Part shown: positions 8,712-18,601 of the stretch, piece by piece | Position numbering within the stretch: the first letter of the stretch is position 1 | How the letters are laid out: each line of letters opens with the position of its first letter | From: Brevundimonas vesicularis | GTDB lineage: Bacteria; Pseudomonadota; Alphaproteobacteria; Caulobacterales; Caulobacteraceae | NCBI RefSeq assembly: GCF_027105095.1 | Contig: NZ_CP114278.1 | Span: forward strand, 620,001-684,000 | Direction of reading: 5' to 3' | Length of the DNA: 64,000 nucleotides | Translations under genes and position numbers: made by a program | The notes under the pieces: generated by a model | Told to the model about the DNA's origin: nothing | What the model saw: only the letters and a program-made list of their open reading frames with translations | The model's database searches: none

Positions 8712-9701
8712 ATGAACGCCGCGCACGACCACAGCCCCAGCCACCGGCATGACCACGATCATGCGGATCATGGCCACGGGCATTCCCACAGCCACCACGG
8801 ACACAGCCACGGCCACGGCGGCCACAGCCATGGCCCGGTGGACACCGGCGACTGGCGCTATGCCGTCGGCCTGGTGGTCAATCTGCTGTTCGTGGCGTGC
8901 GAGTTCGGCGCAGGGGTGATCGCGGATTCCACCGCCCTGCTGGCCGACGCCGGGCATAATCTGTCGGACGTGCTGGGTCTGGCCATGGCGGGCGGCGCGG
9001 CCTGGCTGGCGCGACGCGGCGCGCATGGGGCGGCGGGCGGTCGGCGGACCTATGGTTTCGGCAAGGCGACGGTGCTGGCGGCGCTGGGCAATGCGCTGCT
9101 GCTGATCTTCGCCTGCGGGGCCATCGCGTTCGAGGCCGTACGGCGGTTCAACGAGCCTGCGCCGGTCGGCTCGGGCGTCATCATGGCGGTCGCCGGCATC
9201 GGGTTCGTCATCAACCTGGGCACCGCGCTGCTGTTCATGAAGTCGCAGCACGACCTGAATGCGCGCGGCGCCTATCTGCACATGATGGCTGACGCGGGCG
9301 TGTCGCTGGGCGTGGTGCTGGCGGGCGGGCTGATCATGATGACCGGCTGGTCGGTGGTCGATCCGGTTGTCAGCCTGGCGATCGTGGTCGTGATCCTGTG
9401 GTCGACCTGGGGCCTGCTGAAGGACTCGGTCAATCTGGCCATGGACGGCGCCCCGACGGGCGTGGACGTGCCGGCTTTGGAGCAGGCGCTGGTCGGCTTG
9501 CCGGGCGTGCGGGCCGTGCATGATCTGCACGTCTGGGGGCTGTCGACGACCGAGACGGCCCTGACCGCCCATTTGGTCCACGACCGCGCGGACACGGCGG
9601 CCCTGATCTGCGAGGCCCAGGCCGTGGCGAAGCGCTACGCCATCGGCCATACGACATTGCAGCTGGAGACCGAGCCGCTGCCGGATTGTCCGGGCTGCTG
9701 A
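8712..9701 (+). CDS. Cation diffusion facilitator (zinc-type) transporter
   Basis: 329-residue CDF exporter, probably Zn2+/H+ antiport from the cytosol. The first 45 residues are strongly His-rich (HDHDHADHGHGHSHSHHGHS), a metal-binding extension seen in ZitB/CzcD relatives. Six transmembrane helices follow, with the metal-site motifs DAGHNLSD near residue 80 and HMMADAGVS near 195, and a C-terminal cytosolic domain (VRAVHDLHVWGLSTTETALTAHL) that ends in CPGC. MNAAHDH at 8712 follows AGGCGAG; the ATG at 8658 falls inside the operator and adds 18 unlikely residues. Confidence 0.9.
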   Translation: MNAAHDHSPSHRHDHDHADHGHGHSHSHHGHSHGHGGHSHGPVDTGDWRYAVGLVVNLLFVACEFGAGVIADSTALLADAGHNLSDVLGLAMAGGAAWLARRGAHGAAGGRRTYGFGKATVLAALGNALLLIFACGAIAFEAVRRFNEPAPVGSGVIMAVAGIGFVINLGTALLFMKSQHDLNARGAYLHMMADAGVSLGVVLAGGLIMMTGWSVVDPVVSLAIVVVILWSTWGLLKDSVNLAMDGAPTGVDVPALEQALVGLPGVRAVHDLHVWGLSTTETALTAHLVHDRADTAALICEAQAVAKRYAIGHTTLQLETEPLPDCPGC

Positions 9702-9705
9702 GCCC

Positions 9706-10563
9706 TCACGCCTGTTCGAACGTCACCGGCGCGCCCCAGAACTGGGACACCAATTCCGACTGCGGTCCGGCCTGGCCGGTGGTCAGGAAGTCGCGACGCC
9801 CGCTGTCGCCCAGATCGTATTCGGGGTGCGCCTTGAAATAGCGCTCCAGCGCATCCGCCACCGCCGTCGGTTGTTCGATCAGAACGGTGCCGGCCGGCAG
9901 AGCCTGGGCGAACAGTTCGGCGACGATCTCATAGTGGGTGCAGCCCAGAATGGCCTTGTCCGGGTGGCGGCCGATACGGCGACGCAGCGCGTCGACGTGG
10001 TCGTCGATCACCACCTTCAGCTCCTCCGGCGGCGCGCCCAGTTCGATCAGACCCGCCAGGCCGGGGCAGGGCTCGGAGAAGACGGCGATGTCCTCGCGCC
10101 GCTTGTCGATCTCGATCTCATAGACGCGGCTGATGGCCGTGGCGGCGGTGCAGAAGACGCCGGTGATGTCGATGGAGGCGACCTTCTCGCCCTCCTGCGG
10201 GCGCTCGGCCTCGAAGCTCCAGGGCTTGCCGGTCGCCGCCTCGATGGTCGGCACGATGATGCCCAGGATGTTGACCGCGCGGCCCAGACGCTCGCGCAGA
10301 CCCGGCAGCCAGGTCTGTTGCAGGCGGCGAAGAGCAATGGCGCTGGCGGTGTTGCAGGCCAGGACCACGACGGAGGCGCCGGCCTCGAACAGCCTTTCGC
10401 AGCCGGTTTTCGTCAGTTCGACGATGTCTTCGCCGCCGCGCCCGCCATAGGGGGCGTGGGCCTGGTCGGCCAGATAGACGAAGTCCCGCTGGGGGAAGCG
10501 TCGGGTCAGTTCGCGGTGGACGGTCAGGCCGCCCACGCCGGAGTCGAAAACGCCAATAGCCAT
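9706..10563 (-). CDS. murI: Glutamate racemase
   Basis: 285-residue racemase that supplies D-glutamate for peptidoglycan. The substrate-binding start GVFDSGVGGLTVHREL, the first catalytic cysteine in LACNTASAIALR (about residue 70) and the second in GCTHYE (about residue 208) are all in place. It converges with the CDF gene with only four bases between them and no obvious terminator. It is divergent from the M3 peptidase gene, with about 130 bases between. Confidence 0.95.
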   Translation of the reverse strand: MAIGVFDSGVGGLTVHRELTRRFPQRDFVYLADQAHAPYGGRGGEDIVELTKTGCERLFEAGASVVVLACNTASAIALRRLQQTWLPGLRERLGRAVNILGIIVPTIEAATGKPWSFEAERPQEGEKVASIDITGVFCTAATAISRVYEIEIDKRREDIAVFSEPCPGLAGLIELGAPPEELKVVIDDHVDALRRRIGRHPDKAILGCTHYEIVAELFAQALPAGTVLIEQPTAVADALERYFKAHPEYDLGDSGRRDFLTTGQAGPQSELVSQFWGAPVTFEQA

Positions 10564-10693
10564 GGCCCGGCTTTAGAACAGTGCGACGACGTATCCAACC
10601 GGATTGGCGACAAGTTTATCCCCGCGTCAGGTGACGGGGGCGATCCATGCGCCTAAGTGTAGCGCTGACCATGATCTTGTTTCGGAGCATTCC

Positions 10694-12880
10694 ATGCATA
10701 GACGCCAGCTTCTCATCGCGGGCGGCAGCCTGATGGCCCTGTCGGCCTGCGCTTCCACAGGCGCGACCTCGGGCGGGTCCGCTGCGGCGCCGTCCGCCGC
10801 CAGCGTCGCCGAGGAAGCGCGCATCGCCCGCGCCGTCCTGCCTAGCCAGACGCCGCGCGCCGAGCTGCTGCAGGCCTGGACCGGGAAGTATGATGGCGTT
10901 CCGCCCTTCGACAAGGTGACGCCGGCCAAGCTGCGCGAAGCCATGCTGGAAGGCATCGAACTACAACGCGCCGACATCGCAGCCATCGCGAACAACCCCG
11001 AGGCCCCGACGTTCGCCAACACCATGGCGGCGCTGGAGCTGGCCGGCGAGCCGCTGGACCGGGCGGCCAACGTTTATGGCGTGATGACCTCCAACATCGG
11101 CGGCGAAGCCTATGACGCGGTCGACACCGAGCTGTCGCCGCTGCTGTCGGCCGCCTCGGACGAGATCACCTTCAACGAGAAGCTATTCCAGCGGGTCAAG
11201 ACCGTCGCCGACACTGCGGACGCGGCGGGCCTCAGCGCCCAGCAGAAGCGTCTGGCCGAGCGCCGCCGCGACGCCTTCATCCGTTCGGGCGCCAATCTGG
11301 ACGCGGCCGGCAAGGCCGAACTGGGCCGGATCAACACCGCCCTGTCCAACGCCTTCACCCGCTTTGGCCAGAAGGTCGTCGCCGATGAGAATTCCTGGAC
11401 GCTGATTCCCAACGAGGCCGGCGTGCGAGGCCTGCCGGACTCCAACAAGGCGGCCGCCGCCAGCGCCGCGCGCAGCCGCAACCTGCAAGGCTGGGCGATC
11501 CTGAACACGCGTTCGGCGGTCGATCCCTTCCTGACCTTCGCCGACGACCGCGCCCTGCGCGAGCAGGTCTGGAAGAAGTTCGTCAATCGCGGCGACAACG
11601 GCGACGCCAACGACACCAACTCGACCATCGCCGAGATCGTGAAGCTGCGCGACCAGCGCGCCGAGCTGTTGGGCTATCGCAACCACGCCGAACTGCGCAT
11701 GCAGGACACGATGGCCAAGACCCCGGCCAATGCTCAGGCCCTGATGGACCGCGTCTGGGCGCCGGCCAAGGCCCGCGTCGCCGAGGAAGTCGCCGACATG
11801 AAGGCGATCGCCGGCTTCGACATCGAGCCGTGGGACTACCTCTACTTCGCCGAGAAGGTGCGCAAGGCCAAGTACGACCTGGATCATAACCAGCTGAAGC
11901 CCTACTTCGAGCTGAACGCGGTCCGCGCCGGCTCGTTTGCTATGGCCGAGCGCCTGTACGGCTTCCAGTTCAAGAAGCTGCCAAAGGGATCGGTGCCGAC
12001 GTTCGAGCCCGACGTCGAAGCCTATGAGGTCTATGACAAGAGCCGCGATGGTCGCCTGATCGGTCTGTACTACACCGACGACTACGCCCGTCCGGGCAAG
12101 CGTTCGGGCGCCTGGATGACCACCTATCGGTCCTTCTCGCAGCTGGACGGCTCCAAGGTCATTCTGGCCTCGAACAACAACAACTTCACCAAGCCGGAGC
12201 CGGGCGAGCCCGTTCTGATCTCGCTGGATGACGCCGAGACCCTGTTCCACGAGTTCGGCCACGCCCTGCACTATCTGTCGTCGGTGGTGACCTATCCGTC
12301 GTACGGCAACACGCCGCGCGACTTCGTCGAATATCCGTCGCAGGTGCACGAGCACTGGGTGCTGAGCCGCCCGATCTTGGACGGCTATCTGAAGCACTAT
12401 CAGACAGGCGCGGCCATGCCGGCCGAATTGGTCAACAAGATCGAGGCCGCCGCCACCTTCAACCAGGGCTATGCGACGGTCAGCTATCTGTCCTCGGCCA
12501 TCGTCGACATGGACCTGCACACCCAGGCCGTGCCGCCGACCGACATCGACGCGTTCGAAAAGGCCAGCCTGGTGCGGATCGGCATGCCCAAGGAGATCGT
12601 GATGCGGCACCGCCTGCCGCAGTTCAATCACCTGTTCACGTCGGACGCCTATTCGGCGGGCTACTACAGCTATCTGTGGTCCGAGACGATGGACGCCGAC
12701 ACCTGGGCCTATTTCGAAGAGTCGGGCGACGTCTTCAATCCGGACATCGCCGGCCGCTTCAAGTCGATCATGCTGGCCCCCGGCAACACCACGGACCGCG
12801 CCGAAGCCTATCGCGCCTTCCGCGGCCGCGACCCGGACGTGGCGGCCCTGCTGAAGGTCCGGGGCTTCCCGGTTTCCTGA
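10694..12880 (+). CDS. M3-family zinc peptidase (peptidyl-dipeptidase Dcp-like), exported lipoprotein
   Basis: 728-residue metallopeptidase. The N-terminus (MHRRQLLIAGG, then LSACAST) combines a twin-arginine-like pair with a lipobox, which suggests export and lipid anchoring. The zinc motif HEFGHALHYLSS lies near residue 520, with the downstream glutamate region FVEYPSQVHEHWV. The C-terminus has the substrate-tyrosine region YSAGYYSYLWSE. Length matches Dcp (about 680) plus a signal. The start has GGAG eight bases upstream. It should degrade oligopeptides in the periplasm. Single gene, ended by a strong terminator. Confidence 0.92.
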   Translation: MHRRQLLIAGGSLMALSACASTGATSGGSAAAPSAASVAEEARIARAVLPSQTPRAELLQAWTGKYDGVPPFDKVTPAKLREAMLEGIELQRADIAAIANNPEAPTFANTMAALELAGEPLDRAANVYGVMTSNIGGEAYDAVDTELSPLLSAASDEITFNEKLFQRVKTVADTADAAGLSAQQKRLAERRRDAFIRSGANLDAAGKAELGRINTALSNAFTRFGQKVVADENSWTLIPNEAGVRGLPDSNKAAAASAARSRNLQGWAILNTRSAVDPFLTFADDRALREQVWKKFVNRGDNGDANDTNSTIAEIVKLRDQRAELLGYRNHAELRMQDTMAKTPANAQALMDRVWAPAKARVAEEVADMKAIAGFDIEPWDYLYFAEKVRKAKYDLDHNQLKPYFELNAVRAGSFAMAERLYGFQFKKLPKGSVPTFEPDVEAYEVYDKSRDGRLIGLYYTDDYARPGKRSGAWMTTYRSFSQLDGSKVILASNNNNFTKPEPGEPVLISLDDAETLFHEFGHALHYLSSVVTYPSYGNTPRDFVEYPSQVHEHWVLSRPILDGYLKHYQTGAAMPAELVNKIEAAATFNQGYATVSYLSSAIVDMDLHTQAVPPTDIDAFEKASLVRIGMPKEIVMRHRLPQFNHLFTSDAYSAGYYSYLWSETMDADTWAYFEESGDVFNPDIAGRFKSIMLAPGNTTDRAEAYRAFRGRDPDVAALLKVRGFPVS

Positions 12881-12929
12881 TCAAAGGCGCTACCGCACTT
12901 CGCGCGACTTGAGCGCACTCGTGAACCTG

Positions 12930-12964
12930 ACGGCCGGCGGAGTGATCCGCCGGCCGTTTCGTTT
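12930..12964 (+). terminator. Rho-independent terminator after the M3 peptidase gene
   Basis: A perfect 12-base-pair stem (ACGGCCGGCGGA / TCCGCCGGCCGT) with a GTGA loop, followed by TTCGTTT. Confidence 0.85.
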
Positions 12965-13018
12965 GGCGGAAACCTGGCCTAGAGCAGGTCGAGACCTGCG
13001 CAGATTCCGGAACCCCGC

Positions 13019-13984
13019 ATGACCGTCGTCGCCTCCTACGTCTATCGTGACGGCCAACGCGTGCGGGAGGCGCCGCTGACGCCCGAGGGGCTGGCGCTGG
13101 AGCCGGGCGAGTATGTCTGGATCGGACTCTATGAACCGACGGACGCTGAGATCGACGTCCTAGTGGAACGGTTCAAGCTGCATCCGCTGGCGGTCGAGGA
13201 CGCCCTGGCGGCGCACCAGATGCCCAAGGTCGAGGTCTATGGCCGTGAGCTGTTCGTCGTGGCGCGCACGGCGATGAAGATCGATGACCGGCTGGCTTAT
13301 GGCGAAACGCACGCCTTCGTCGGCGACGACCATGTGGTCAGCATCCGTCATGGCTCGGCCCGCGCCCACAACCATTTACGCACACAGCTGGAAGCCTCGC
13401 CCTTGCAGCTCAAGAAGGGCCCCGATTTCGTCCTGCACGGCATTCTGGATTTCATCGTCGACGCCTATGCGCCCATCGTCGACGATGTCGAGGACAGTGT
13501 TCTGGAGATGGAGCAGCGGACGCTGGACGCCTTTCTGTCGCGCCTGGAAATCCGCCGGCTGTTCACCCTGCGCCGCGAACTGTTGAAGTTCCGGCGCATT
13601 CTGGGGCCGATGGAAGAGGTGCTGGGACGGCTCCAGTCTCTGGACCTGCCCTGTATCGATCCGGACGTGCGGCCCTATTTCCGCGACGTGGGCGACCACG
13701 TGCGGCGGGTGAACAGCCGGCTGGGGGGCTTGAACGACATCCTGTCATCGGTGTTCGAAGTCGCCAATCTGCTGGAGCAGCAACGTCAGGGCCTGATCAC
13801 GCGCAAGCTGGCCGCCTGGGCCGCCATCCTGGCCGTGCCGACCGCCATCGCCGGCATCTACGGCATGAACTTCGAACACATGCCCGAGCTGCGCTGGGAA
13901 TACGGATACTATGCGGTCCTGGGCGTGATCGCGGCCATCTGCGCGGCGCTGTATGTGACGTTCAAACGGACGAAGTGGCTGTAG
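13019..13984 (+). CDS. corA: CorA-type magnesium/cobalt transporter
   Basis: 321-residue CorA channel. A long cytosolic N-terminal domain (HPLAVEDAL near residue 58, acidic IVDDVEDSVLEMEQR near 155) is followed by two C-terminal helices joined by the signature YGMNFEHMPEL near residue 283, and it ends in FKRTKWL, the usual basic tail. Mg2+ uptake is the family role; Ni and Co can also pass. Its stop abuts the convergent ppc stop directly. Confidence 0.93.
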   Translation: MTVVASYVYRDGQRVREAPLTPEGLALEPGEYVWIGLYEPTDAEIDVLVERFKLHPLAVEDALAAHQMPKVEVYGRELFVVARTAMKIDDRLAYGETHAFVGDDHVVSIRHGSARAHNHLRTQLEASPLQLKKGPDFVLHGILDFIVDAYAPIVDDVEDSVLEMEQRTLDAFLSRLEIRRLFTLRRELLKFRRILGPMEEVLGRLQSLDLPCIDPDVRPYFRDVGDHVRRVNSRLGGLNDILSSVFEVANLLEQQRQGLITRKLAAWAAILAVPTAIAGIYGMNFEHMPELRWEYGYYAVLGVIAAICAALYVTFKRTKWL

Positions 13985-16684
13985 TCAGCCGCTGTTTCGC
14001 AGGCCTGCCGCCACGCCGTTGATGGCCAGAAGGATGCCCTCGCGGACGCGGGGGTCGTCGTCGCCTGCGCGGCGGCGACGGATCAGTTCGATCTGGACAT
14101 GGTTCAGCGGCTCGACATAGGGCATGCGCAGCCGGATCAGCCGGTCCAGCTCGGGCTGGCCGCCCAGCAGGGCGTCATGGCCGGTGATGGCCAGGATGGC
14201 GTCGTGGGTGCGCTGCCACTCCTCGCGGATTTCACCATAGATGCGCGAAGCCAGAGAGGCGTCGGGGACAAGGGTGGCGTAGCGGCGGGCGATGGTCATG
14301 TCGGACTTGGCCATGACCATCTCCATGTTCTGGACCAGCGTCTTGAAGAAGGGCCAGGCCTCGGCCATCGCCTTCAGCTCGTCCATGTCCTTGCCCTGGA
14401 CCGCCGAGCCGAAGCCGAACCAGCCGGGCAGCATGACCCGGCTCTGCGACCAGCTGAACACCCAGGGAATGGCCCGCAGATCTTCGATCCGCGTTGAGGC
14501 GGTGCGCGACGAGGGCCGCGAGCCGATCTTCAGATCGGCGATCTCGGCGATGGGAGTGGCGGCGCGGTAGTAGTCGACGAAGCCGTCGGTCTCATAGACC
14601 AGCTTGCGATAGGCGGCCATCGAACGCGCCGACAGGTCCGACAGGGTCGCGCCGTGTTCGGCGGTGAAGGCGTGATCCGTCCCCTTGCCCAGCGAGGCCA
14701 GCATGGCGCCGCAGGTCAGGGCGTCCAGATTGCGAAGCGCGATTTCCGGCTCGCCGTATTTGTTGGCGATGACCTCGCCCTGCTCGGTGGTGCGGATGCG
14801 GCCTTGGACCGTGCCTTCGGGCTGGGCCAGGACGCCAGCGAAGGCCGAGCCGCCGCCACGCCCGACCGTGCCGCCGCGCCCGTGGAACAGTTGCAGCTTC
14901 AGCCCGTGTTTCTGCGTCACCTCGACCAGGGCGCGCGAGGCCTCGTGCAACTCCCAGCCCGAGGTCAGATAGGAGCCGTCCTTGTTCGAATCCGAATAGC
15001 CGATCATCACCTCCTGGACCCCGCGCGCCTTGGCGACGGCGAGGGCGGAGGGCTCCTGCAGCAGCCGCTCCAGGGTGGGGCGCGCGGCCCGAAGGTCTTC
15101 GATGGTCTCGAACAGAGGCGCGGCCTGGATGGGACAGGCGGCGGGGTCTTCGGGTCGGTAAAGACCGACCTCCTTGAGCAGCAGATAGATTTCCAGCAGG
15201 TCGGACGCCGCATCCGTCTTGGACACGATGTGGGTGCGGATCGCCTGGGGTCCGAAGGCGGCGAGCGCGGTTGCGGCCGCCTGAAGGATGGCGCGTTCCT
15301 TCAGCGTTTCCGGCTCATAGTCGGCATAGGGGCTGAACAGCAGGCGCGACGAGGCCAGTTCGGCGGCCAGCACCTTCAGGCGACCTTCCTCGTCCAGCGC
15401 CAGATAGTCGGACTGGACGCCCGCAACCTTCAGCAGGTCGGCGACGACGCGTTCATGGACGTCGGCGTTCTGGCGCATGTCCAGGGTCGCCATATGGAAG
15501 CCGAACACCTCGACCGCCGTGATCAGATCGCTGAGCCGGTCGTCGGCGAAGACGCCGCCGTGGTGCGACACCAGGCTGTCGTGCAGCGTCTTCAGATCGG
15601 CCTCGAAGGCGTCGGGGCCGGGATAGGGTTCGGCCTGGACCGCGGGGCGACGGGGCGGAGGGGCGTCGCCCAGCTTTTCGTGGGTGGCGGCCAGGCGGGC
15701 ATAGACGCCGGTCAGGGCGCGGCGATAGGGCTCGTCCGCGCGGTGGGGCGACGGATCGTGGGCGGCGTCGGCCAGGGCCTGGAGTTCCGGCGACACCTGA
15801 GCCAGTTCGGCCGCGAGGCTGAGTTCGGCGCCCAGGGCGTGGACCTCGTCCAGATAGAAGGTCAGCACGGCCCGCGCCTGGGTGCGGAAGGCGGCGGCCA
15901 TCACCGTGGCGTCCACGTTCGGATTGCCGTCGCGGTCGCCGCCGACCCAGGTGCCGACGCGCATGAAGGGCTTCAGCTCGGGCGCCTCCAGCAACCGCCG
16001 CCAGGCCGACAACTGCTTGGGCGCGACGTGCAGGAAGATGCGGTCCAGGAAGGAGACCACGGTGTCGATCTCGTCCTGCACCACCAGCCCCTGGGTGCGG
16101 ACCAGGCGCGTGGCCCAAAGGATGACGATCTGGCGGCGCAGCGGTTCGGCGATGGCGTCTAGGGTGCAGGCGTCGCCGGCCTTGTCGCAGGTGTCCAGCA
16201 GGTCGGTGATGGCGGCGATGCGGTCGATGACGCTCTTGCGCCGGACTTCGGACGGGTGGGCGGTAAGGACGGGCGAGATCAGCGACTGATCCAGCAGGGC
16301 GCGCACGGCCTCGCGGCCCACGCCCTGATCGTCCAGACGCTTCAGCGCGCCTTCGGGCGTGTCGGGCCGGGCGCCGGCTACGGCCTGGCTCTGGGCGCGA
16401 CGACGGGTCGAGCGGTCCTCGGCGATATTGGCCAGCAGCGAGAACAAGGCGAAGCCGTGCGCCAGACCGGCCGCCTGATCCACCGACATGGCGGTCAGCA
16501 GCTTCTCCAGACGCTTCGCAGGGTGTGAGGCCGGGTCGCGGTGATAGGCGATCGAGGCCTGACGCACCGCCTCGACGTGGTTGAACAGGGCCTGACCGCC
16601 CTCGTCGCGGATGATGTCGCCCAGAATGCCGCCCAGCAGTCGAACTTCGTCACGCAGGGCGTCGTCGGCGGCGGGGCTCATCAT
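13985..16684 (-). CDS. ppc: Phosphoenolpyruvate carboxylase
   Basis: 899-residue PEPC that makes oxaloacetate from PEP and bicarbonate to refill the TCA cycle. The first catalytic motif is LTAHPSEVRRKS near residue 150 (Ser in place of the common Thr), with VGGDRDGNPNV near 245, the glycine loop FHGRGGTVGRGGG near 575, and the C-terminus GVAAGLRNSG (usual form is RNTG). The start MMSPAADD at 16684 (or 16681) follows AGGA in CCCAGGATATTTGAA. A longer frame to 17158 exists but runs through the divergent gene and is not used. Confidence 0.95.
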   Translation of the reverse strand: MMSPAADDALRDEVRLLGGILGDIIRDEGGQALFNHVEAVRQASIAYHRDPASHPAKRLEKLLTAMSVDQAAGLAHGFALFSLLANIAEDRSTRRRAQSQAVAGARPDTPEGALKRLDDQGVGREAVRALLDQSLISPVLTAHPSEVRRKSVIDRIAAITDLLDTCDKAGDACTLDAIAEPLRRQIVILWATRLVRTQGLVVQDEIDTVVSFLDRIFLHVAPKQLSAWRRLLEAPELKPFMRVGTWVGGDRDGNPNVDATVMAAAFRTQARAVLTFYLDEVHALGAELSLAAELAQVSPELQALADAAHDPSPHRADEPYRRALTGVYARLAATHEKLGDAPPPRRPAVQAEPYPGPDAFEADLKTLHDSLVSHHGGVFADDRLSDLITAVEVFGFHMATLDMRQNADVHERVVADLLKVAGVQSDYLALDEEGRLKVLAAELASSRLLFSPYADYEPETLKERAILQAAATALAAFGPQAIRTHIVSKTDAASDLLEIYLLLKEVGLYRPEDPAACPIQAAPLFETIEDLRAARPTLERLLQEPSALAVAKARGVQEVMIGYSDSNKDGSYLTSGWELHEASRALVEVTQKHGLKLQLFHGRGGTVGRGGGSAFAGVLAQPEGTVQGRIRTTEQGEVIANKYGEPEIALRNLDALTCGAMLASLGKGTDHAFTAEHGATLSDLSARSMAAYRKLVYETDGFVDYYRAATPIAEIADLKIGSRPSSRTASTRIEDLRAIPWVFSWSQSRVMLPGWFGFGSAVQGKDMDELKAMAEAWPFFKTLVQNMEMVMAKSDMTIARRYATLVPDASLASRIYGEIREEWQRTHDAILAITGHDALLGGQPELDRLIRLRMPYVEPLNHVQIELIRRRRAGDDDPRVREGILLAINGVAAGLRNSG

Positions 16685-16886
16685 TTCAAATATCCTGGGA
16701 CGGCTTGGGGTCGGCGCGGGGAGATGGGCATCTGGAAGGGCGAAGTCGCCCGCGTCAACGCACGATCCGTGACAGCCGCTACCAGAAATCACCGCGTCGA
16801 TCATGGTGAACCGCCCGTTAGGGTTTCTTAACCGACGGCGCGCGATGATGCGGGCGTAGGATTCCAGATCGGTTCCACTCTTGCCC

Positions 16887-18077
16887 ATGTTCGCCAAACG
16901 CCAATCCGCACTCGCCGCCACCGCCGGGACCGCCCCGCGCGCCAAGGACGGCCCGAGCCTGAAGCCTGTCGTCGACGCCCTGAAGAGACCGCCGGTTGCC
17001 GCGGGTCTGGCGGGCTTGCTGCTGCTCAGCACCAGCGCCCTGTTCCTGACGGTGCTGGGTGATCCCAAGGCGGGAACACCGTCGGCCCATGTCGCGCTGG
17101 AACGCGAGGCGCCCGCACCGCCAGCGCCGGCCCCGACGGGTTTCGAAGCCTTCTCCATGGGCGCGATGGGGCTGTATCAAAATCTGGCGGGCGGTGCCGA
17201 TCCGGCGGCAGGCGGCGACGCCGTCATCACCCTGCCGGACGGCGGCAGCGTCTCGGGTCAGGGGGCGCCGATCACGGCGCCGGTCCACGCCGCCTCGCCC
17301 CTGGCAAAGGCCCCCATCGCCGGTCTGTCGCAGCCCGGATCGAACGGTCCCCTGCCGATGATCGCGCCGGACGGCCGCGTGCCGGCCCAGGCTTATGCTC
17401 GCCCGTTCCGTCCGAACGGAAAGCCGCGCGTGTCGCTGATCGTCGGCGGCCTGGGCCTGAACGCCGTCACCACCCGCGCGGCCATCGAACGGTTGCCGCC
17501 GGAGGTCACGCTCAGCTTCGTGCCCTATGCGGACAATCTGCAGGGCTGGATCGACCAGGCGCGCGCACAGGGCCATGAGGTCATGCTGGAAATGCCGATG
17601 GAGCCGACCGGCTATCCCGACAACGACCCCGGCCCCTATACGCTGCTGGCCGACGGCGGCGCCGATGACGTGACCGCCAAGATGGACTGGCTGCTGAGCC
17701 GCGCCACGGGCTATTTCGGCGTGACCAACTACCTGGGCGACCGGTTCGCCGGGTCGGACACCGGCATGAACGCCTTCCTGAGCGTCCTGCGCCAGCGCGG
17801 CGTCGCCTTCCTGGACGACGGCTCGTTCCAGCGTCGACCGGGCGCCTGGGCGCGGGCCAGCGCGGACCGCGTCATCGACCGGACCCAGTCGCCCGCCGCC
17901 ATTGTCGCCGCCCTGAACGGTCTGGAAGCCCAGGCCAAGCTGCGCGGCTCGGCCCTGGGGACCGGCTTCAGCTATCCGGTGACGGTCGAAGCCGCCGCCC
18001 GCTGGACCGCCGGTCTGGAACAACGCGGCCTGCAACTGGCGCCGGCCTCGTCCATGTCGATGCGGCCGGGACGCTAG
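16887..18077 (+). CDS. Divergent polysaccharide deacetylase family protein
   Basis: 396-residue protein with one membrane helix near residues 37-60, a Pro/Ala-rich linker (about 65-185) and a C-terminal NodB-like domain (about 190-390). Recognisable pieces are KPRVSLIVGGLGLN, LEMPMEP and YFGVTNYLGDRFAG, then LDDGS. The divergent family (YibQ-like) keeps part of the metal-site residues of carbohydrate esterase 4; activity on peptidoglycan or another glycan is inferred. Start 16887 (ATG) or the TTG at 16881; neither has a clear ribosome site. Its TAG overlaps the rppH GTG, as in other alphaproteobacteria. Confidence 0.85.
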   Translation: MFAKRQSALAATAGTAPRAKDGPSLKPVVDALKRPPVAAGLAGLLLLSTSALFLTVLGDPKAGTPSAHVALEREAPAPPAPAPTGFEAFSMGAMGLYQNLAGGADPAAGGDAVITLPDGGSVSGQGAPITAPVHAASPLAKAPIAGLSQPGSNGPLPMIAPDGRVPAQAYARPFRPNGKPRVSLIVGGLGLNAVTTRAAIERLPPEVTLSFVPYADNLQGWIDQARAQGHEVMLEMPMEPTGYPDNDPGPYTLLADGGADDVTAKMDWLLSRATGYFGVTNYLGDRFAGSDTGMNAFLSVLRQRGVAFLDDGSFQRRPGAWARASADRVIDRTQSPAAIVAALNGLEAQAKLRGSALGTGFSYPVTVEAAARWTAGLEQRGLQLAPASSMSMRPGR

Positions 18078-18553
18078 TGTCCAGTCTCGACGCCTATCGC
18101 CCCAATGTGGGGGTCGTGCTGTTCAACCGCGAGGGTCTGGTCTGGTACGGCCAGCGGCACGCCACGCCCGGCCCGCATAACTGGCAGTTCCCGCAAGGCG
18201 GCGTCGATGCGGGCGAGGATCTGGAAGCCGCCGCCCGCCGCGAACTGCGTGAGGAAACCGGCGTCACCTCGATCGAACTGCTGGCGCGGACGGACGACTG
18301 GATCCTGTACGACTTCCCGCCCGAAGCCATAAACAACGCCAAGGCCTGGCGCGGTTTCAAGGGTCAAAAGCAGCAGTGGTTCGCCTTCCGCTTCACCGGC
18401 GACGAGGCCGAGATCGATCTGGCGGCCGACGACGAGATCGAGTTCGACGCCTGGCGCTGGGGGCCGCTGTCGGACGCCTGCGACCTGATCGTGCCGTTCA
18501 AACGCCCGGCCTATGAACAAGTCGTCGCCGCCTTCTCGCACCTGGCGGCATAA
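18077..18553 (+). CDS. rppH: RNA pyrophosphohydrolase (Nudix)
   Basis: 158-residue Nudix hydrolase that removes pyrophosphate from mRNA 5' ends and so starts decay. The Nudix box is intact (GGVDAGEDLEAAARREL, then REETGV, about residues 35-57), and it has WQFPQGGV and the RppH-typical KGQKQQWFAFRF. The GTG start overlaps the stop of the deacetylase gene (TAGTG), so translation is probably coupled. A terminator follows at once. Confidence 0.94.
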   Translation: MSSLDAYRPNVGVVLFNREGLVWYGQRHATPGPHNWQFPQGGVDAGEDLEAAARRELREETGVTSIELLARTDDWILYDFPPEAINNAKAWRGFKGQKQQWFAFRFTGDEAEIDLAADDEIEFDAWRWGPLSDACDLIVPFKRPAYEQVVAAFSHLAA

Positions 18554-18554
18554 A

Positions 18555-18580
18555 AAAGGGCGGCGCGAACGCCGCCCTTT
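18555..18580. terminator. Bidirectional terminator between rppH and hsp20
   Basis: A perfect 11-base-pair stem AAAGGGCGGCG / CGCCGCCCTTT with a CGAA loop, flanked by A and T runs, serves the convergent rppH and hsp20 genes. Confidence 0.88.
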
Positions 18581-18601
18581 CATAGTTCGCCTTGAAACGG
18601 C

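Noticed and set aside
14654..16162. A 502-residue open frame on the plus strand opposite ppc
   Set aside because: Typical antisense shadow; ppc motifs on the other strand are complete.
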